From: Paenibacillus sp. FSL R7-0345
Lineage (GTDB): Bacteria; Bacillota; Bacilli; Paenibacillales; Paenibacillaceae
Length of the DNA stretch: 64,000 nucleotides
NCBI RefSeq assembly: GCF_038595055.1
Contig: NZ_CP152002.1
Coordinates: forward strand, 2,028,501-2,092,500
Direction: 5' to 3'
The stretch's first letter is position 1. Each line of letters opens with the position of its first letter. Below are positions 43,047-51,922 of the stretch, piece after piece. The notes under the pieces were generated by a model. The model was not told the DNA's origin. It ran no database searches and saw only the letters and a list, made by a program, of their open reading frames with translations. Both the position numbers and the translations under genes were made by a program.

Positions 43047-44984
43047 ATGTCAGTTAGTATTAAGCTTCCGGACGGATCGGTCCGGGAATATGAGAATGGA
43101 AGCACGATCGACGATGTAGCGGCATCGATCAGCAGCGGCCTGCGCAAGAATGCAGCGGCAGGCAAGCTGAACGGGATTGTCGTTGACCTGTCGACAGCGC
43201 TTGAGGAAGGCGCACTCATCGAGATCGTTACGCTGGATTCGCCGGAAGGTCTGGAGGTTATGCGTCACAGTACAGCCCACCTGATGGCTCAGGCGACCAG
43301 ACGTTTGTTCGGCGCCAAGGAAGTCAAGCTGGGTGTCGGTCCGGTTATTGAGGATGGCTTCTACTATGATATGGATCTGGAGCACCCGCTCAATCCCGAG
43401 GATCTGCTGAAGATCGAGAAGGAAATGGAACGTATCATTAATGAGAACCTGCCGATTGTCCGCAAGGAGGTCAGCCGCAAGGAAGCGCTGGATATTTTCG
43501 GTGAGCTCGGTGATCCGTACAAGCTGGAGCTGATCGAGGCTCTGCCGGAAGACAGCGTGATTTCGATCTATGAACAGGGAGAATTCTTTGACCTGTGCCG
43601 TGGTCCGCATGTGCCGTCCACTTCCAAGATCAAAGTATTCAAGCTGATGAATGTTGCCGGCGCTTACTGGCGCGGTGACAGCAAGAACAAGATGCTGCAG
43701 CGCGTATACGGTACTGCCTGGATCAAGAAGGCCCAGCTGGACGAACATCTCCGTCTCCTGGAGGAAGCGAAGAAGCGCGATCACCGGAAGCTTGGGAAAG
43801 AGCTGGAAATCTTCACCTTCAATCAGCTGGTTGGACAAGGCCTGCCGATCTGGCTGCCTAAGGGAGCCAAGCTGCGCAGCATTCTGGAGCGTTATATTGT
43901 CGATCTGGAAGCCAGCCTCGGCTACCAGCATGTATACACTCCTGTGCTTGGTAACGTAGAGCTGTACAAAACCTCGGGTCACTGGGAGCACTATCAGGAA
44001 GACATGTTCCCTAAGATGGTTATCGATACTGAAGAATTCGTATTGCGCCCGATGAACTGTCCGCATCACATGATGATCTATAAGAGCTCGATGCACAGCT
44101 ACCGCGACCTGCCGATCCGTATTGCCGAGCTCGGCACCATGCACCGCTATGAAATGTCCGGCGCATTGACCGGTCTGCACCGTGTGCGTTCCATGACGCT
44201 GAATGATTCTCATATCTTCTGCCGTCTGGACCAGATCAAGAGCGAATTCAAACGCGTGCTAGAGCTGATCAAGCAGGTGTACAGCGACTTCGGAATTCAT
44301 GATTACCGTTTCCGACTGTCCTACCGTGATCCGCAGGATACTGAAAAATACTTCCAGAACGATGAAATGTGGGAGACTGCACAGCGTATGCTGCGCGAGG
44401 TAGCGGAAGAAGCCGGTCTGCCGTTCTTTGAAGCGGAGGGCGAAGCAGCATTCTACGGACCTAAGCTGGATGTGCAGATCCGTACCGCGCTTGGCAAAGA
44501 AGAAACGCTGTCCACTGTACAGATCGACTTCCTGCTGCCTGAACGCTTCGAGCTGGAGTATGTCGGAGACGATGGAAACAAGCACCGTCCGGTTGTACTA
44601 CACCGCGGTATTCTGGGTACGATGGAACGTTTCGTAGCGTTCCTGCTGGAGAACTTTGCCGGCTCCCTTCCACTGTGGCTGTCGCCGCAGCAGGTTAAGA
44701 TTATTCCTGTATCGTCCGCTTTTGATGATTATGCCAAGGATGTTGAAGCGAAGCTGCAGAGAAGCGGAATCCGCGCTGAAGTCGATCTGCGTAACGAGAA
44801 GCTCGGCTATAAGATCCGTGAAGCCCAGCTGGAGAAGCTTCCGTATATGTTTGTAGTCGGCGAGAATGAGATGAATGCCGGCACCGTATCGGTCCGCAAA
44901 CGCGGAGAAGGCGATATTGGTGCTAAGCCGCTCGAAGAAGTAGTAGAGCTGCTCAGCAAGGAAATTTCCGGCCGCGTTATTTAA
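43047..44984 (+). CDS. thrS: Threonyl-tRNA synthetase
   Basis: A 645-residue class II synthetase. A TGS domain (about 1-62), a tRNA editing-like SAD domain (about 65-225), the catalytic core (about 265-540) and an anticodon-binding domain (about 545-640) follow in order. The zinc ligand Cys is in [10 protein letters not shown] near 337, and the class II motif 3 region is [14 protein letters not shown] near 515. ATG at 43047 follows AGGAGG. The T-box leader upstream increases expression when uncharged tRNA-Thr accumulates. Confidence 0.98.
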   Translation: MSVSIKLPDGSVREYENGSTIDDVAASISSGLRKNAAAGKLNGIVVDLSTALEEGALIEIVTLDSPEGLEVMRHSTAHLMAQATRRLFGAKEVKLGVGPVIEDGFYYDMDLEHPLNPEDLLKIEKEMERIINENLPIVRKEVSRKEALDIFGELGDPYKLELIEALPEDSVISIYEQGEFFDLCRGPHVPSTSKIKVFKLMNVAGAYWRGDSKNKMLQRVYGTAWIKKAQLDEHLRLLEEAKKRDHRKLGKELEIFTFNQLVGQGLPIWLPKGAKLRSILERYIVDLEASLGYQHVYTPVLGNVELYKTSGHWEHYQEDMFPKMVIDTEEFVLRPMNCPHHMMIYKSSMHSYRDLPIRIAELGTMHRYEMSGALTGLHRVRSMTLNDSHIFCRLDQIKSEFKRVLELIKQVYSDFGIHDYRFRLSYRDPQDTEKYFQNDEMWETAQRMLREVAEEAGLPFFEAEGEAAFYGPKLDVQIRTALGKEETLSTVQIDFLLPERFELEYVGDDGNKHRPVVLHRGILGTMERFVAFLLENFAGSLPLWLSPQQVKIIPVSSAFDDYAKDVEAKLQRSGIRAEVDLRNEKLGYKIREAQLEKLPYMFVVGENEMNAGTVSVRKRGEGDIGAKPLEEVVELLSKEISGRVI

Positions 44985-45099
44985 TGTAAAGCCTGACCTG
45001 ATAGCCTCTGACATATGCCGCGTGAAGCTGTACACCAACACTTCATGTATAAAATTTTGTGAAACGGGAAACCTTCGCTAATAGGGGGAGGTTTATCAA

Positions 45100-45969
45100 A
45101 TGAACAAAATGGGCTTATGCCAGAGGTTTTGGTGTCTTATGGTAACGGTAGTGCTTGTATCGACAGTAGCGGGTATCTATCCGGACAACCGGACCGGGTC
45201 CGCCCGGGCCAGCGGAATTATGGACATTGCAGGCCAGCTAAACAACGGCACAATAAAGGCAGATGAATTTCAAAATAAACAAGGCGCGTCCTTTTTTACA
45301 GGCATCAGCGGAAATACTCAGCCGGAGGTGCAGACCACCGGACGGGCCATCGTATATTCCCAGGAAGCTTACTTTACAGGAGCGTCCCAGCTCGGAGGTA
45401 CTTCCCGGTCGAAGCAGCCGGTGAAAGCGCCAGTGCCGCAGGCCACGGCTGCACCACAGGCAACAGAAGCACCGGCCGCCAAGAAACCGGACACAGCTGT
45501 TAAGCAGACAGCCTCGGTTCCTGTCGCAGCACCGGCGCCGGAGCAGATCATCACTTCAATGAAGGTTACAGCGACCGGCTATACGGCAGGTTACGAATCG
45601 ACAGGCAAGACAGCCAAGCATCCGCAATACGGCATTACTTACTCAGGCGTTAAAGTGCGCAGGGACAAAAATGCGGTATCCACCATTGCCGCAGACCCGA
45701 AGGTTCTGCCGCTGGGCAGCATACTCTACATTCCTGGTTACGGTTATGCGGTCGTTGCTGACACAGGCTCTGCCATCAAAGGACGTAAAATTGACTTGTA
45801 TTTTGCCACCACCAAGCAGGTGTACAAGGAGTGGGGTAAAAAGACGGTTACGGTTCAGCTGATCAAACGCGGTAACGGAAAATGTACGGAGAGCATGCTG
45901 AAGGATTTGGGCAAGGCGATTCAGACCTACAAGACGGTTCCGCAGGACCTGCTGGAGGAAATAATCTAA
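45100..45969 (+). CDS. Secreted 3D-domain protein
   Basis: A 289-residue protein with an N-terminal membrane-spanning signal (about 10-30). It has a Pro/Ala/Thr/Gln-rich linker (about 105-150) and a C-terminal 3D domain (about 155-255). [12 protein letters not shown], the [21 protein letters not shown] core and [10 protein letters not shown] give the three Asp that name the domain. 3D domains belong to MltA-like lytic transglycosylase folds, so a cell-wall role is likely. No G5 or LysM domain is present. AGGGGGAGG lies upstream of the ATG. Confidence 0.88.
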   Translation: MNKMGLCQRFWCLMVTVVLVSTVAGIYPDNRTGSARASGIMDIAGQLNNGTIKADEFQNKQGASFFTGISGNTQPEVQTTGRAIVYSQEAYFTGASQLGGTSRSKQPVKAPVPQATAAPQATEAPAAKKPDTAVKQTASVPVAAPAPEQIITSMKVTATGYTAGYESTGKTAKHPQYGITYSGVKVRRDKNAVSTIAADPKVLPLGSILYIPGYGYAVVADTGSAIKGRKIDLYFATTKQVYKEWGKKTVTVQLIKRGNGKCTESMLKDLGKAIQTYKTVPQDLLEEII

Positions 45970-46102
45970 GGCCGGCTTCAGCCGGCATGAATGTTTGAAA
46001 TGTTTTTCACTTGCAGATGCATAATACAGTCCCTCACCTGCCATAATATCGACTGGGGTACATCGAGTGCCCTTAACGATAACATTCAGGAGGTGACATC
46101 CA

Positions 46103-46237
46103 GTGGCTAAAAAACCAAAGGTAGTAGAAAACTACAAAACACCGAATGAAAAATACAATGCTGAGTTTGCTGTTGAAAATGACGGCGCAGCAAAGCAGGG
46201 TACGGTTGTAAAACCGGTACAGAAACCGCAGCAGTAA
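46103..46237 (+). CDS. 44-residue hydrophilic protein
   Basis: A 44-codon frame beginning at GTG, 7 bases after AGGAGGTGA, and ending with a TAA. It begins MAKKPKVVENYKTPNEKYN and ends VVKPVQKPQQ, and is Lys-, Asn-, Val- and Gln-rich with no Cys or hydrophobic segment. The composition is compatible with a small spore protein, but I do not recognise a family. It is followed by a strong terminator, which supports it as a real, single-gene transcript. Confidence 0.7.
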   Translation: MAKKPKVVENYKTPNEKYNAEFAVENDGAAKQGTVVKPVQKPQQ

Positions 46238-46277
46238 TGCTGTGAATATTCAGGAAACACCGATATGCTAACAAACT

Positions 46278-46332
46278 GGACTGTTCCGATTTGCCCGGAT
46301 AATGGGCGCCGGAGCAGTCCTTTTTCTTTTTT
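46278..46332 (+). terminator. Rho-independent terminator of the 44-codon gene
   Basis: GGACTGTTCCG and CGGAGCAGTCC arms are followed by a T-rich tract. Confidence 0.85.
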
Positions 46333-46442
46333 ACCTTAAATGGATCATTCGGACTTTAATTCCTTATAATTCCAGAAGGCTCGGTCCAGAGACTGAGATC
46401 ACTTTCCTTCCCGCGCCGCTGTCCTGCGTCTCTTCAATACTG

Positions 46443-46455
46443 TAGACTGAGTCTA
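46443..46455. promoter_or_regulatory. Palindrome upstream of liaFSR
   Basis: TAGACT-G-AGTCTA, a perfect 13-base palindrome, lies 49 bases before liaF. It could be a LiaR or other operator, but its match to a LiaR consensus is not established here. Confidence 0.4.
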
Positions 46456-46503
46456 TAAGCTATACATGAAGGCGACTACGACAACATAAAGGGGAAATGA
46501 ATC

Positions 46504-47544
46504 ATGAAAAGAAGGTTCACCAGCCAGGTTTTAGGCGGACTGATCCTGATCGGGCTCGGGGGAATGTTCCTGCTTAGGCAGATGGGGTATACCGATTTCA
46601 GTATAGGCTCGCTTATTTCAGATTATTGGCCGGTTGTTCTGATCTGGATGGGGCTGCAAAATTTTCTGACGACTAATGACAACAGTTCAAAAGGTTCGTC
46701 AGCGTTCTGGGGATTTTTCTTCCTGGCGCTTGGCACGTATTTCCTGGGACGGAATCTGGATTGGTTCGATGTATCGCCAGGCGACTTTTTCAAGCTGCTC
46801 TTTCCTGTAATGCTGATCGGCGGCGGACTGTATGTTATCTTCCGGCCGCGCGGCCGCAATATCCCGCCTGTTCCTCCGGCACCCTCCTCACCGCCTGACT
46901 TTTATCCGCCCGGACCAGGCACACACGAGCCTGTAGCTCCGCCTAAGCCGCTGGAATCCACTCTGGATGAACAGTTTGAGCAAAAGTTCGGCAAGCCTGC
47001 CGGGGAGCGCAGCTGGGATGACTATCTTTCCAAAAACGATGAGGGTACCCAGGAGCAGCATGATCCATCTCGTCATGAGCGCCGGCGCCAGGAGCGCAAG
47101 GAACGTCATGCCCACAGACACGGAGAGTGGCATGAGGAATTCCATGAGACGCATAATCATAAGGAAACGACCCAACGTTCGGCGTTTATCGGCGACGTGC
47201 ATATGGGCAAGGAGCATTTTCAGCTGAAGCACACCAATGTTTCACAGTTCATCGGAGATACGGTGCTTGATCTGACCAATGCGCAGATTCCTTACGGCGA
47301 AACCAAGATTAACATTTCTGCTTTTGTCGGCGACATCAAAGTATATATCCCGGATGATATGGATCTGGGGGTTTCGGTCAACAGCAGCTCCTTTATCGGT
47401 GATATGCAGGTGCTGGAGCAGACGCGCAGCGGATTTATGAGCAGTGTGCAATGCAAAACGCCTTATTACAAGGAAGCGGGCAAAAAAGTCCGGATTAACG
47501 TCAGTGCTTTTATCGGCGATATCAAGGTTAAAACGGTAGGTTAA
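46504..47544 (+). CDS. liaF: LiaF-like envelope-stress membrane protein
   Basis: A 346-residue regulator. Four N-terminal membrane segments (about 8-115) are followed by a Pro-rich segment (about 118-150) and a very charged, His-rich stretch (about 188-222, including HAHRHGEWHEEFHETHNH). The C-terminal LiaF domain (about 225-346) has FIGDV-type repeats: SAFIGDVHMG, SQFIGDTVLD, SAFVGDIKVYI, SSFIGDMQV and SAFIGDIKVK. LiaF inhibits the kinase LiaS until cell-wall stress such as lipid II-binding antibiotics. The His-rich linker is an unusual addition. liaS starts two bases after its stop. Confidence 0.9.
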   Translation: MKRRFTSQVLGGLILIGLGGMFLLRQMGYTDFSIGSLISDYWPVVLIWMGLQNFLTTNDNSSKGSSAFWGFFFLALGTYFLGRNLDWFDVSPGDFFKLLFPVMLIGGGLYVIFRPRGRNIPPVPPAPSSPPDFYPPGPGTHEPVAPPKPLESTLDEQFEQKFGKPAGERSWDDYLSKNDEGTQEQHDPSRHERRRQERKERHAHRHGEWHEEFHETHNHKETTQRSAFIGDVHMGKEHFQLKHTNVSQFIGDTVLDLTNAQIPYGETKINISAFVGDIKVYIPDDMDLGVSVNSSSFIGDMQVLEQTRSGFMSSVQCKTPYYKEAGKKVRINVSAFIGDIKVKTVG

Positions 47545-47546
47545 GG

Positions 47547-48569
47547 ATGGGGACGATCTTCAGCAATACCAAATGGCTGCTGCTGTTGTATTTTCTTCTA
47601 AGCGGAGGCGTCGCTGCCGGACTCGTCTACGCAGGGACATGCCTGGGCTACATTGAGATTGTGGATTACCGGATGTGGCTGTATCTTATTCTGGGGATTG
47701 TATTGTTTAACGTGGTGGTCGGTTACATATCCGGACAGCGTATCCAGCGGCGGATCGACCATCTGGATCTGAACATGCTTCAGGTGGCCAAAGGCAATCT
47801 TTCTGTGCGGATGCCGGAGAGTGACGACCAGTCTTTTGCGAGAGTGTACCACGAGTTCAATATAATGATGGATACGGTTGAAAATAAAATGCAGATTCTG
47901 CAGCGGCTCGGCGAGCAGGAAGTGATTGAGAAGGAAAAGGCAGCGGAGAGTGCGGTACTGGAGGAACGGCGAAGGATGGCCCGTGATTTGCATGACACGG
48001 TGAGCCAGCAGCTGTTCGCGATCCATATGTCCGCCTCTTCGCTGCCTAAAGTGCTGGAACGCAATGAGCAGCAGGGAATAACCGTTATGCACCAGCTCAT
48101 TACGATGTCGCAGATGGCGCAGAAGCAGATGAGGGCACTGATTGCCCAGCTGCGTCCGGTTGAGCTGGAAGGCCGCAATCTGTTTGAGGCGCTGGAAAAG
48201 TGGTTCCCGGATTACTGCCGGCAGAACGGGCTTAAGGGTGTCAAGGAGATGGAGCAGCAGGGAGAGCTGTCTGAGGCGATTGAGCACCAGCTGTTCCTGA
48301 TCATCCAGGAATCCATGGCCAATATCGTCAAGCATGCCGGAGCGCGTGTCGTCAGCCTGTCGCTGCGTGAAGGCCCGAGACAGGTCGTGCTGAGTATCAG
48401 CGACGATGGTCAGGGATTTGAGAATGTCCAGCATAAGCAGGGATCGTATGGATTGACCACAATGCGTGAGCGTGCGGAGAAGCTGGGCGGCCAGGTGGAG
48501 ATCATCAGCCGCAAAGGAGCGGGGACAACAATCCGCGTACATATACCAAAGTTTGTTCAAGGCAATTAG
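47547..48569 (+). CDS. liaS: LiaS-like histidine kinase
   Basis: A 340-residue intramembrane-sensing kinase. Two membrane helices with a very short outer loop (about 8-65) are followed by a HAMP segment (about 65-120). The HisKA_3 domain has RRRMARDLHDTVSQQLFAIH with the phospho-acceptor His at about 149. A Bergerat-fold ATPase follows, with the N box ESMANIVKHAGA, DDGQGF and GLTTMRERAEKLGG. LiaF and LiaR are encoded directly on either side. It should phosphorylate LiaR under cell-envelope stress. Confidence 0.94.
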   Translation: MGTIFSNTKWLLLLYFLLSGGVAAGLVYAGTCLGYIEIVDYRMWLYLILGIVLFNVVVGYISGQRIQRRIDHLDLNMLQVAKGNLSVRMPESDDQSFARVYHEFNIMMDTVENKMQILQRLGEQEVIEKEKAAESAVLEERRRMARDLHDTVSQQLFAIHMSASSLPKVLERNEQQGITVMHQLITMSQMAQKQMRALIAQLRPVELEGRNLFEALEKWFPDYCRQNGLKGVKEMEQQGELSEAIEHQLFLIIQESMANIVKHAGARVVSLSLREGPRQVVLSISDDGQGFENVQHKQGSYGLTTMRERAEKLGGQVEIISRKGAGTTIRVHIPKFVQGN

Positions 48570-48586
48570 GAACAGGAGGAATAGAC

Positions 48587-49240
48587 ATGAGTGTCATAAA
48601 AATATTGCTGGTTGATGATCATGACATGGTACGGATGGGCCTCAAAACGTATCTGATGCTGGACCCGATGTTCGAGGTCATCGGCGAAGCCGGAAACGGT
48701 GAAGAAGCCCTTAATATGTTGCGTGACTGGGGGCAGGAGCATCTGCCCGATCTGGTGCTGATGGATCTGATGATGCCGGTGATGAACGGCGCGGAAACGA
48801 CAAAGGCGGTGCTGGCCGAGTTCCCGGGCCTTAAGATCGTGATCCTGACCAGCTTTCTCGAGGATGATCTGGTCGTTGATGCCATAGAGGCCGGAGCGGT
48901 TAGCTATGTGCTTAAGACCGTTTCTGCCGAGGAGCTGATATATGCCCTGCAAGGCGCTTACCGCGGTATGCCGGTCATGACCGGAGATGTCTCGCAGGCT
49001 TTAACCCGCGGCATCCGCCAGCGGACGGTTCAAGGTGATTCGTCCGGTCTTACCGAACGGGAGAAGGAGGTGCTGCTCCTGATTGCTGAAGGCAAGACCA
49101 ACAAGGATATCGGCGAGGAGCTGCACATCAGCATCAAGACGGTCAAGACGCATGTCAGCAACCTGCTGATGAAATGCGAGCTGGATGACCGCACCCAGCT
49201 GGCCATATACGCCCACCGCAAGGGCTGGGCCCAGGGGTAG
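48587..49240 (+). CDS. liaR: LiaR-like NarL-type response regulator
   Basis: A 217-residue regulator. The receiver domain has the phospho-acceptor Asp near 59 in LVLMDLMMPVMNG and the Lys in YVLKTVSAEE near 109. The LuxR/NarL-type helix-turn-helix at the C-terminus is LTEREKEVLLLIAEGKTNKDIGEELHISIKTVKTHV. AGGAGG lies upstream of the ATG. It is the last gene of liaFSR, before a terminator. Confidence 0.94.
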   Translation: MSVIKILLVDDHDMVRMGLKTYLMLDPMFEVIGEAGNGEEALNMLRDWGQEHLPDLVLMDLMMPVMNGAETTKAVLAEFPGLKIVILTSFLEDDLVVDAIEAGAVSYVLKTVSAEELIYALQGAYRGMPVMTGDVSQALTRGIRQRTVQGDSSGLTEREKEVLLLIAEGKTNKDIGEELHISIKTVKTHVSNLLMKCELDDRTQLAIYAHRKGWAQG

Positions 49241-49277
49241 GCCGTAGAGCTTGCTAATCATATAAAAATCCAAATTT

Positions 49278-49316
49278 GGCCCCAGTGCATCTGTGCACCG
49301 GGGATTTTTTTATTTT
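49278..49316 (+). terminator. Rho-independent terminator of liaFSR
   Basis: CCCCAGTGCA and TGCACCGGGG arms are followed by seven T. Confidence 0.88.
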
Positions 49317-49453
49317 ATAGAGTAATTTCTATCATCTTTTATCTCTGATTAAATTGTTTTTAATGTAGTGTTAAGGTTTAAAGTACAAAATAAGAACAAG
49401 AAGAAAACACAATACTCCTTGTCAGACAGACAAGGCACGGGAGGAAAGCAAAC

Positions 49454-51112
49454 ATGGAAGACAACAAAAACAACTTCAATAACTTTAATCGTGATAACGA
49501 CCCTGCTAACAGCACTAATAATGATAATGCAGAGAACGCCAGCCAAGCCCAATCTTCAGAATCCGGTTCATCCTATTACTACTCGTACGGACCTTTTAAA
49601 TCGATCAACAACGAAGAAGCTAATCAGGATAACGGAGAGCATTACAACCGCCGCGAGCCTGAGCGTGTAGAGGTTACCGCTCCGCAGCCGGTCAAGCAGC
49701 TTCCTTACAGCACATCGCTCCGCACCAACGGTTATGACGGGAACGGCGGACGCGGGAATAGCGGCGGAAACGGTTCGGACGGCGGAAACGGCTGGCAGTA
49801 CAACAGCAAGCCTAAGAAGCCTGTCAAAGCAGTACTGGTTTCCTTCCTCGCCGGGATGATCGTATTATCCGGTTCGATGTTCGCGGCTGACCGGGGCAAC
49901 TGGTTCACTGGCGGCCAGGCAACAACGGCATCGGTGGCAAGTACAACAGCCAAAACGGCTGTCGGCAGCGCAAGTGTAACACCTTCAACTTCCACAACCT
50001 CATTGCTCACTGGTACAACGGATGTATCCAATGTAGTTGACTCGGTTGGACCGGCTGTAGTGAAAATTGAAACACTGGTGAAAAGCTCCAGCAGAAGCTC
50101 ATCATCCACAAATCCGAATATGAGTGACCCGTTCTCGCAATTCTTTTTCGGTGACCAGTTCGGGGGCAGCGGTTCTTCCGGAACAGACCGTAACTCGCAG
50201 TCGGAGTCAGACAGCAGTTCAGATTCCCAGCTCACTCCTTATGGAATCGGAACAGGCTTTATTTATGAATCCTCCGGTTATATTTTAACTAACCAGCACG
50301 TTATCGACGGTGCAGACGTGATTCAGGTTACCGTTGACGGAACTACCAAGCCATACGAAGCAAAGCTGCTGGGCTCCAGCAAAGATCTGGATCTTGCCGT
50401 TCTGAAAATTGAAGGTGCTGACTTCCCTACAGTAGCACTGGGCGATTCCGACAGCATCAAGGTCGGCTCTGAAGTTGTAGCGATCGGTAACCCGCAGGGC
50501 TTTGATCACACGGTTACTGCTGGTGTACTGAGTGCGAAGGACCGCAGCATTGACATTAACGAAGAAGACGGCAGCGGCACACGCAATTACAAAAACCTGC
50601 TGCAGACCGATGCTTCAATCAATCCGGGGAACTCCGGCGGCCCGCTGCTTAACCTGAACGGTGAAGTAATCGGGATGAATGTGGCGGTAAGCACGGATTC
50701 ACAGGGTATCGGCTTTGCGATCGCAGTGAACACCATTAAAGAGGTTGTAGACAAACTGGAAGCCAACCAGGAAATTCCTAAGGAGCCGGTTCCGTTCATT
50801 GGCGCATCGCTGATGACGATTACTGACCAGGTTGCACAGCAGATGGGTACTGATATTAAAGAAGGCTCCGTAGTTGCAGAGATTGTCTTCAAATCTCCAG
50901 CTTACACAGCAGACCTGCGCCCTTACGATATCATTACAGGTGTGAACGGCACGAAGTATGCGACCAGCCAGGAGCTGATCACTTATATCCAATCTCTGAA
51001 GGTCGGTGACCAGGCTACCCTGAATGTTGTCCGCGACGGCAAAACACTGGACCTGCCAGTGACAATCGGTAACAAAAATGATTTTGATACTACCCAAACC
51101 CAAAAGCAATAA
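49454..51112 (+). CDS. HtrA/DegP-like membrane serine protease
   Basis: A 552-residue protease. The cytoplasmic N-terminus (about 1-120) is disordered and rich in Asn, Asp, Ser, Gly and Tyr, including an NSGGNGSDGGNGW tract. One membrane helix (about 125-145) follows. The trypsin-like domain has His in LTNQHVIDGAD (about 283), Asp in KDLDLAVLK (about 313) and Ser in NPGNSGGPLLN (about 394). A C-terminal PDZ domain (about 435-535) completes it. It degrades or refolds misfolded envelope proteins. GGGAGG lies upstream of the ATG. The adjacent OmpR-type pair may regulate it, as CssRS does in Bacillus. Confidence 0.94.
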   Translation: MEDNKNNFNNFNRDNDPANSTNNDNAENASQAQSSESGSSYYYSYGPFKSINNEEANQDNGEHYNRREPERVEVTAPQPVKQLPYSTSLRTNGYDGNGGRGNSGGNGSDGGNGWQYNSKPKKPVKAVLVSFLAGMIVLSGSMFAADRGNWFTGGQATTASVASTTAKTAVGSASVTPSTSTTSLLTGTTDVSNVVDSVGPAVVKIETLVKSSSRSSSSTNPNMSDPFSQFFFGDQFGGSGSSGTDRNSQSESDSSSDSQLTPYGIGTGFIYESSGYILTNQHVIDGADVIQVTVDGTTKPYEAKLLGSSKDLDLAVLKIEGADFPTVALGDSDSIKVGSEVVAIGNPQGFDHTVTAGVLSAKDRSIDINEEDGSGTRNYKNLLQTDASINPGNSGGPLLNLNGEVIGMNVAVSTDSQGIGFAIAVNTIKEVVDKLEANQEIPKEPVPFIGASLMTITDQVAQQMGTDIKEGSVVAEIVFKSPAYTADLRPYDIITGVNGTKYATSQELITYIQSLKVGDQATLNVVRDGKTLDLPVTIGNKNDFDTTQTQKQ

Positions 51113-51234
51113 TCACACCGGACGGTAAGAGCAGACGGAAGGGGCAACCCTTCCGTTTGTGCTGCCGCTGGACGTGAAACCGTACATTCATGCTACAATA
51201 GAGAGAAAATGATCTGGACAATGGGGGCTGTTTG

Positions 51235-51921
51235 ATGCGACCGAATATTTTAATTATTGATGATGATGAGAAGATTACTTCCATGCTGCGGCGCGGACTT
51301 GCCTTTGAAGGCTATGACGTAAAAACGGCATCCAATGGTGCGGACGGGCTGCGCGCGATTTTGAACAGTGATCCCGATGTCGTTGTTCTGGATGTGATGA
51401 TGCCCCAGGTGGACGGCTTTGAGGTGTGCCGGCGTCTGCGTGAGGGTGGCAGTACAGTTCCGGTTCTAATGCTGACGGCTAAGGATGAAATTGAGCACCG
51501 TGTCAAAGGGCTTGATCTCGGAGCGGACGATTATCTCGTGAAGCCGTTTGCGCTGGAAGAGCTGCTTGCACGTGTGCGGGCGCTGCTGCGCCGTAAGAGC
51601 GAGCAGGGCGGAACACCGGATCAGACAGTAAACTATGAGGATATCACACTGGATGTGGACTCGCGCGAGGTGACCCGTGCCGGCAAACGGCTGGAGCTGA
51701 CTGCGAAGGAGTTCGAGCTGCTGCACCTGTTCATGCAGAATCCGAAGCGCGTCCTGTCCCGTGACCTGATTATGGATAAAATCTGGGGTTATGACTACAG
51801 CGGGGAATCCAATGTGCTTGAGGTATATATTGCCATGCTGCGCCAGAAGACGGAGGAGCACGGCGGCAAACGGTTAATTCAGACGATCCGGGGAGCCGGT
51901 TACATTCTAAGAGGTGACTAA
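51235..51921 (+). CDS. OmpR-family response regulator
   Basis: A 228-residue regulator. Receiver domain with DDDE near residues 9-12, the phospho-acceptor Asp in VVVLDVMMP (about 53) and Lys in YLVKPFALEE (about 103). The OmpR/PhoB winged helix follows (about 130-225; RVLSRDLIMDKIWGYDYSGESNVLEVYIAMLR). ATG at 51235 is used; the TTG at 51232 is also possible. The kinase gene follows almost at once. Its position directly downstream of htrA suggests a CssR-like role, but YkoG-type regulators look the same at this level. Confidence 0.92.
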   Translation: MRPNILIIDDDEKITSMLRRGLAFEGYDVKTASNGADGLRAILNSDPDVVVLDVMMPQVDGFEVCRRLREGGSTVPVLMLTAKDEIEHRVKGLDLGADDYLVKPFALEELLARVRALLRRKSEQGGTPDQTVNYEDITLDVDSREVTRAGKRLELTAKEFELLHLFMQNPKRVLSRDLIMDKIWGYDYSGESNVLEVYIAMLRQKTEEHGGKRLIQTIRGAGYILRGD

Positions 51922-51922
51922 C

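Noticed and set aside
43050..44213. 387-codon antisense frame within thrS
   Set aside because: Shadow frame; the forward frame is a complete threonyl-tRNA synthetase.
45971..45986. GCCGGCTTCAGCCGGC hairpin after the 3D-domain gene as a terminator
   Set aside because: Good short stem but no T tract follows.
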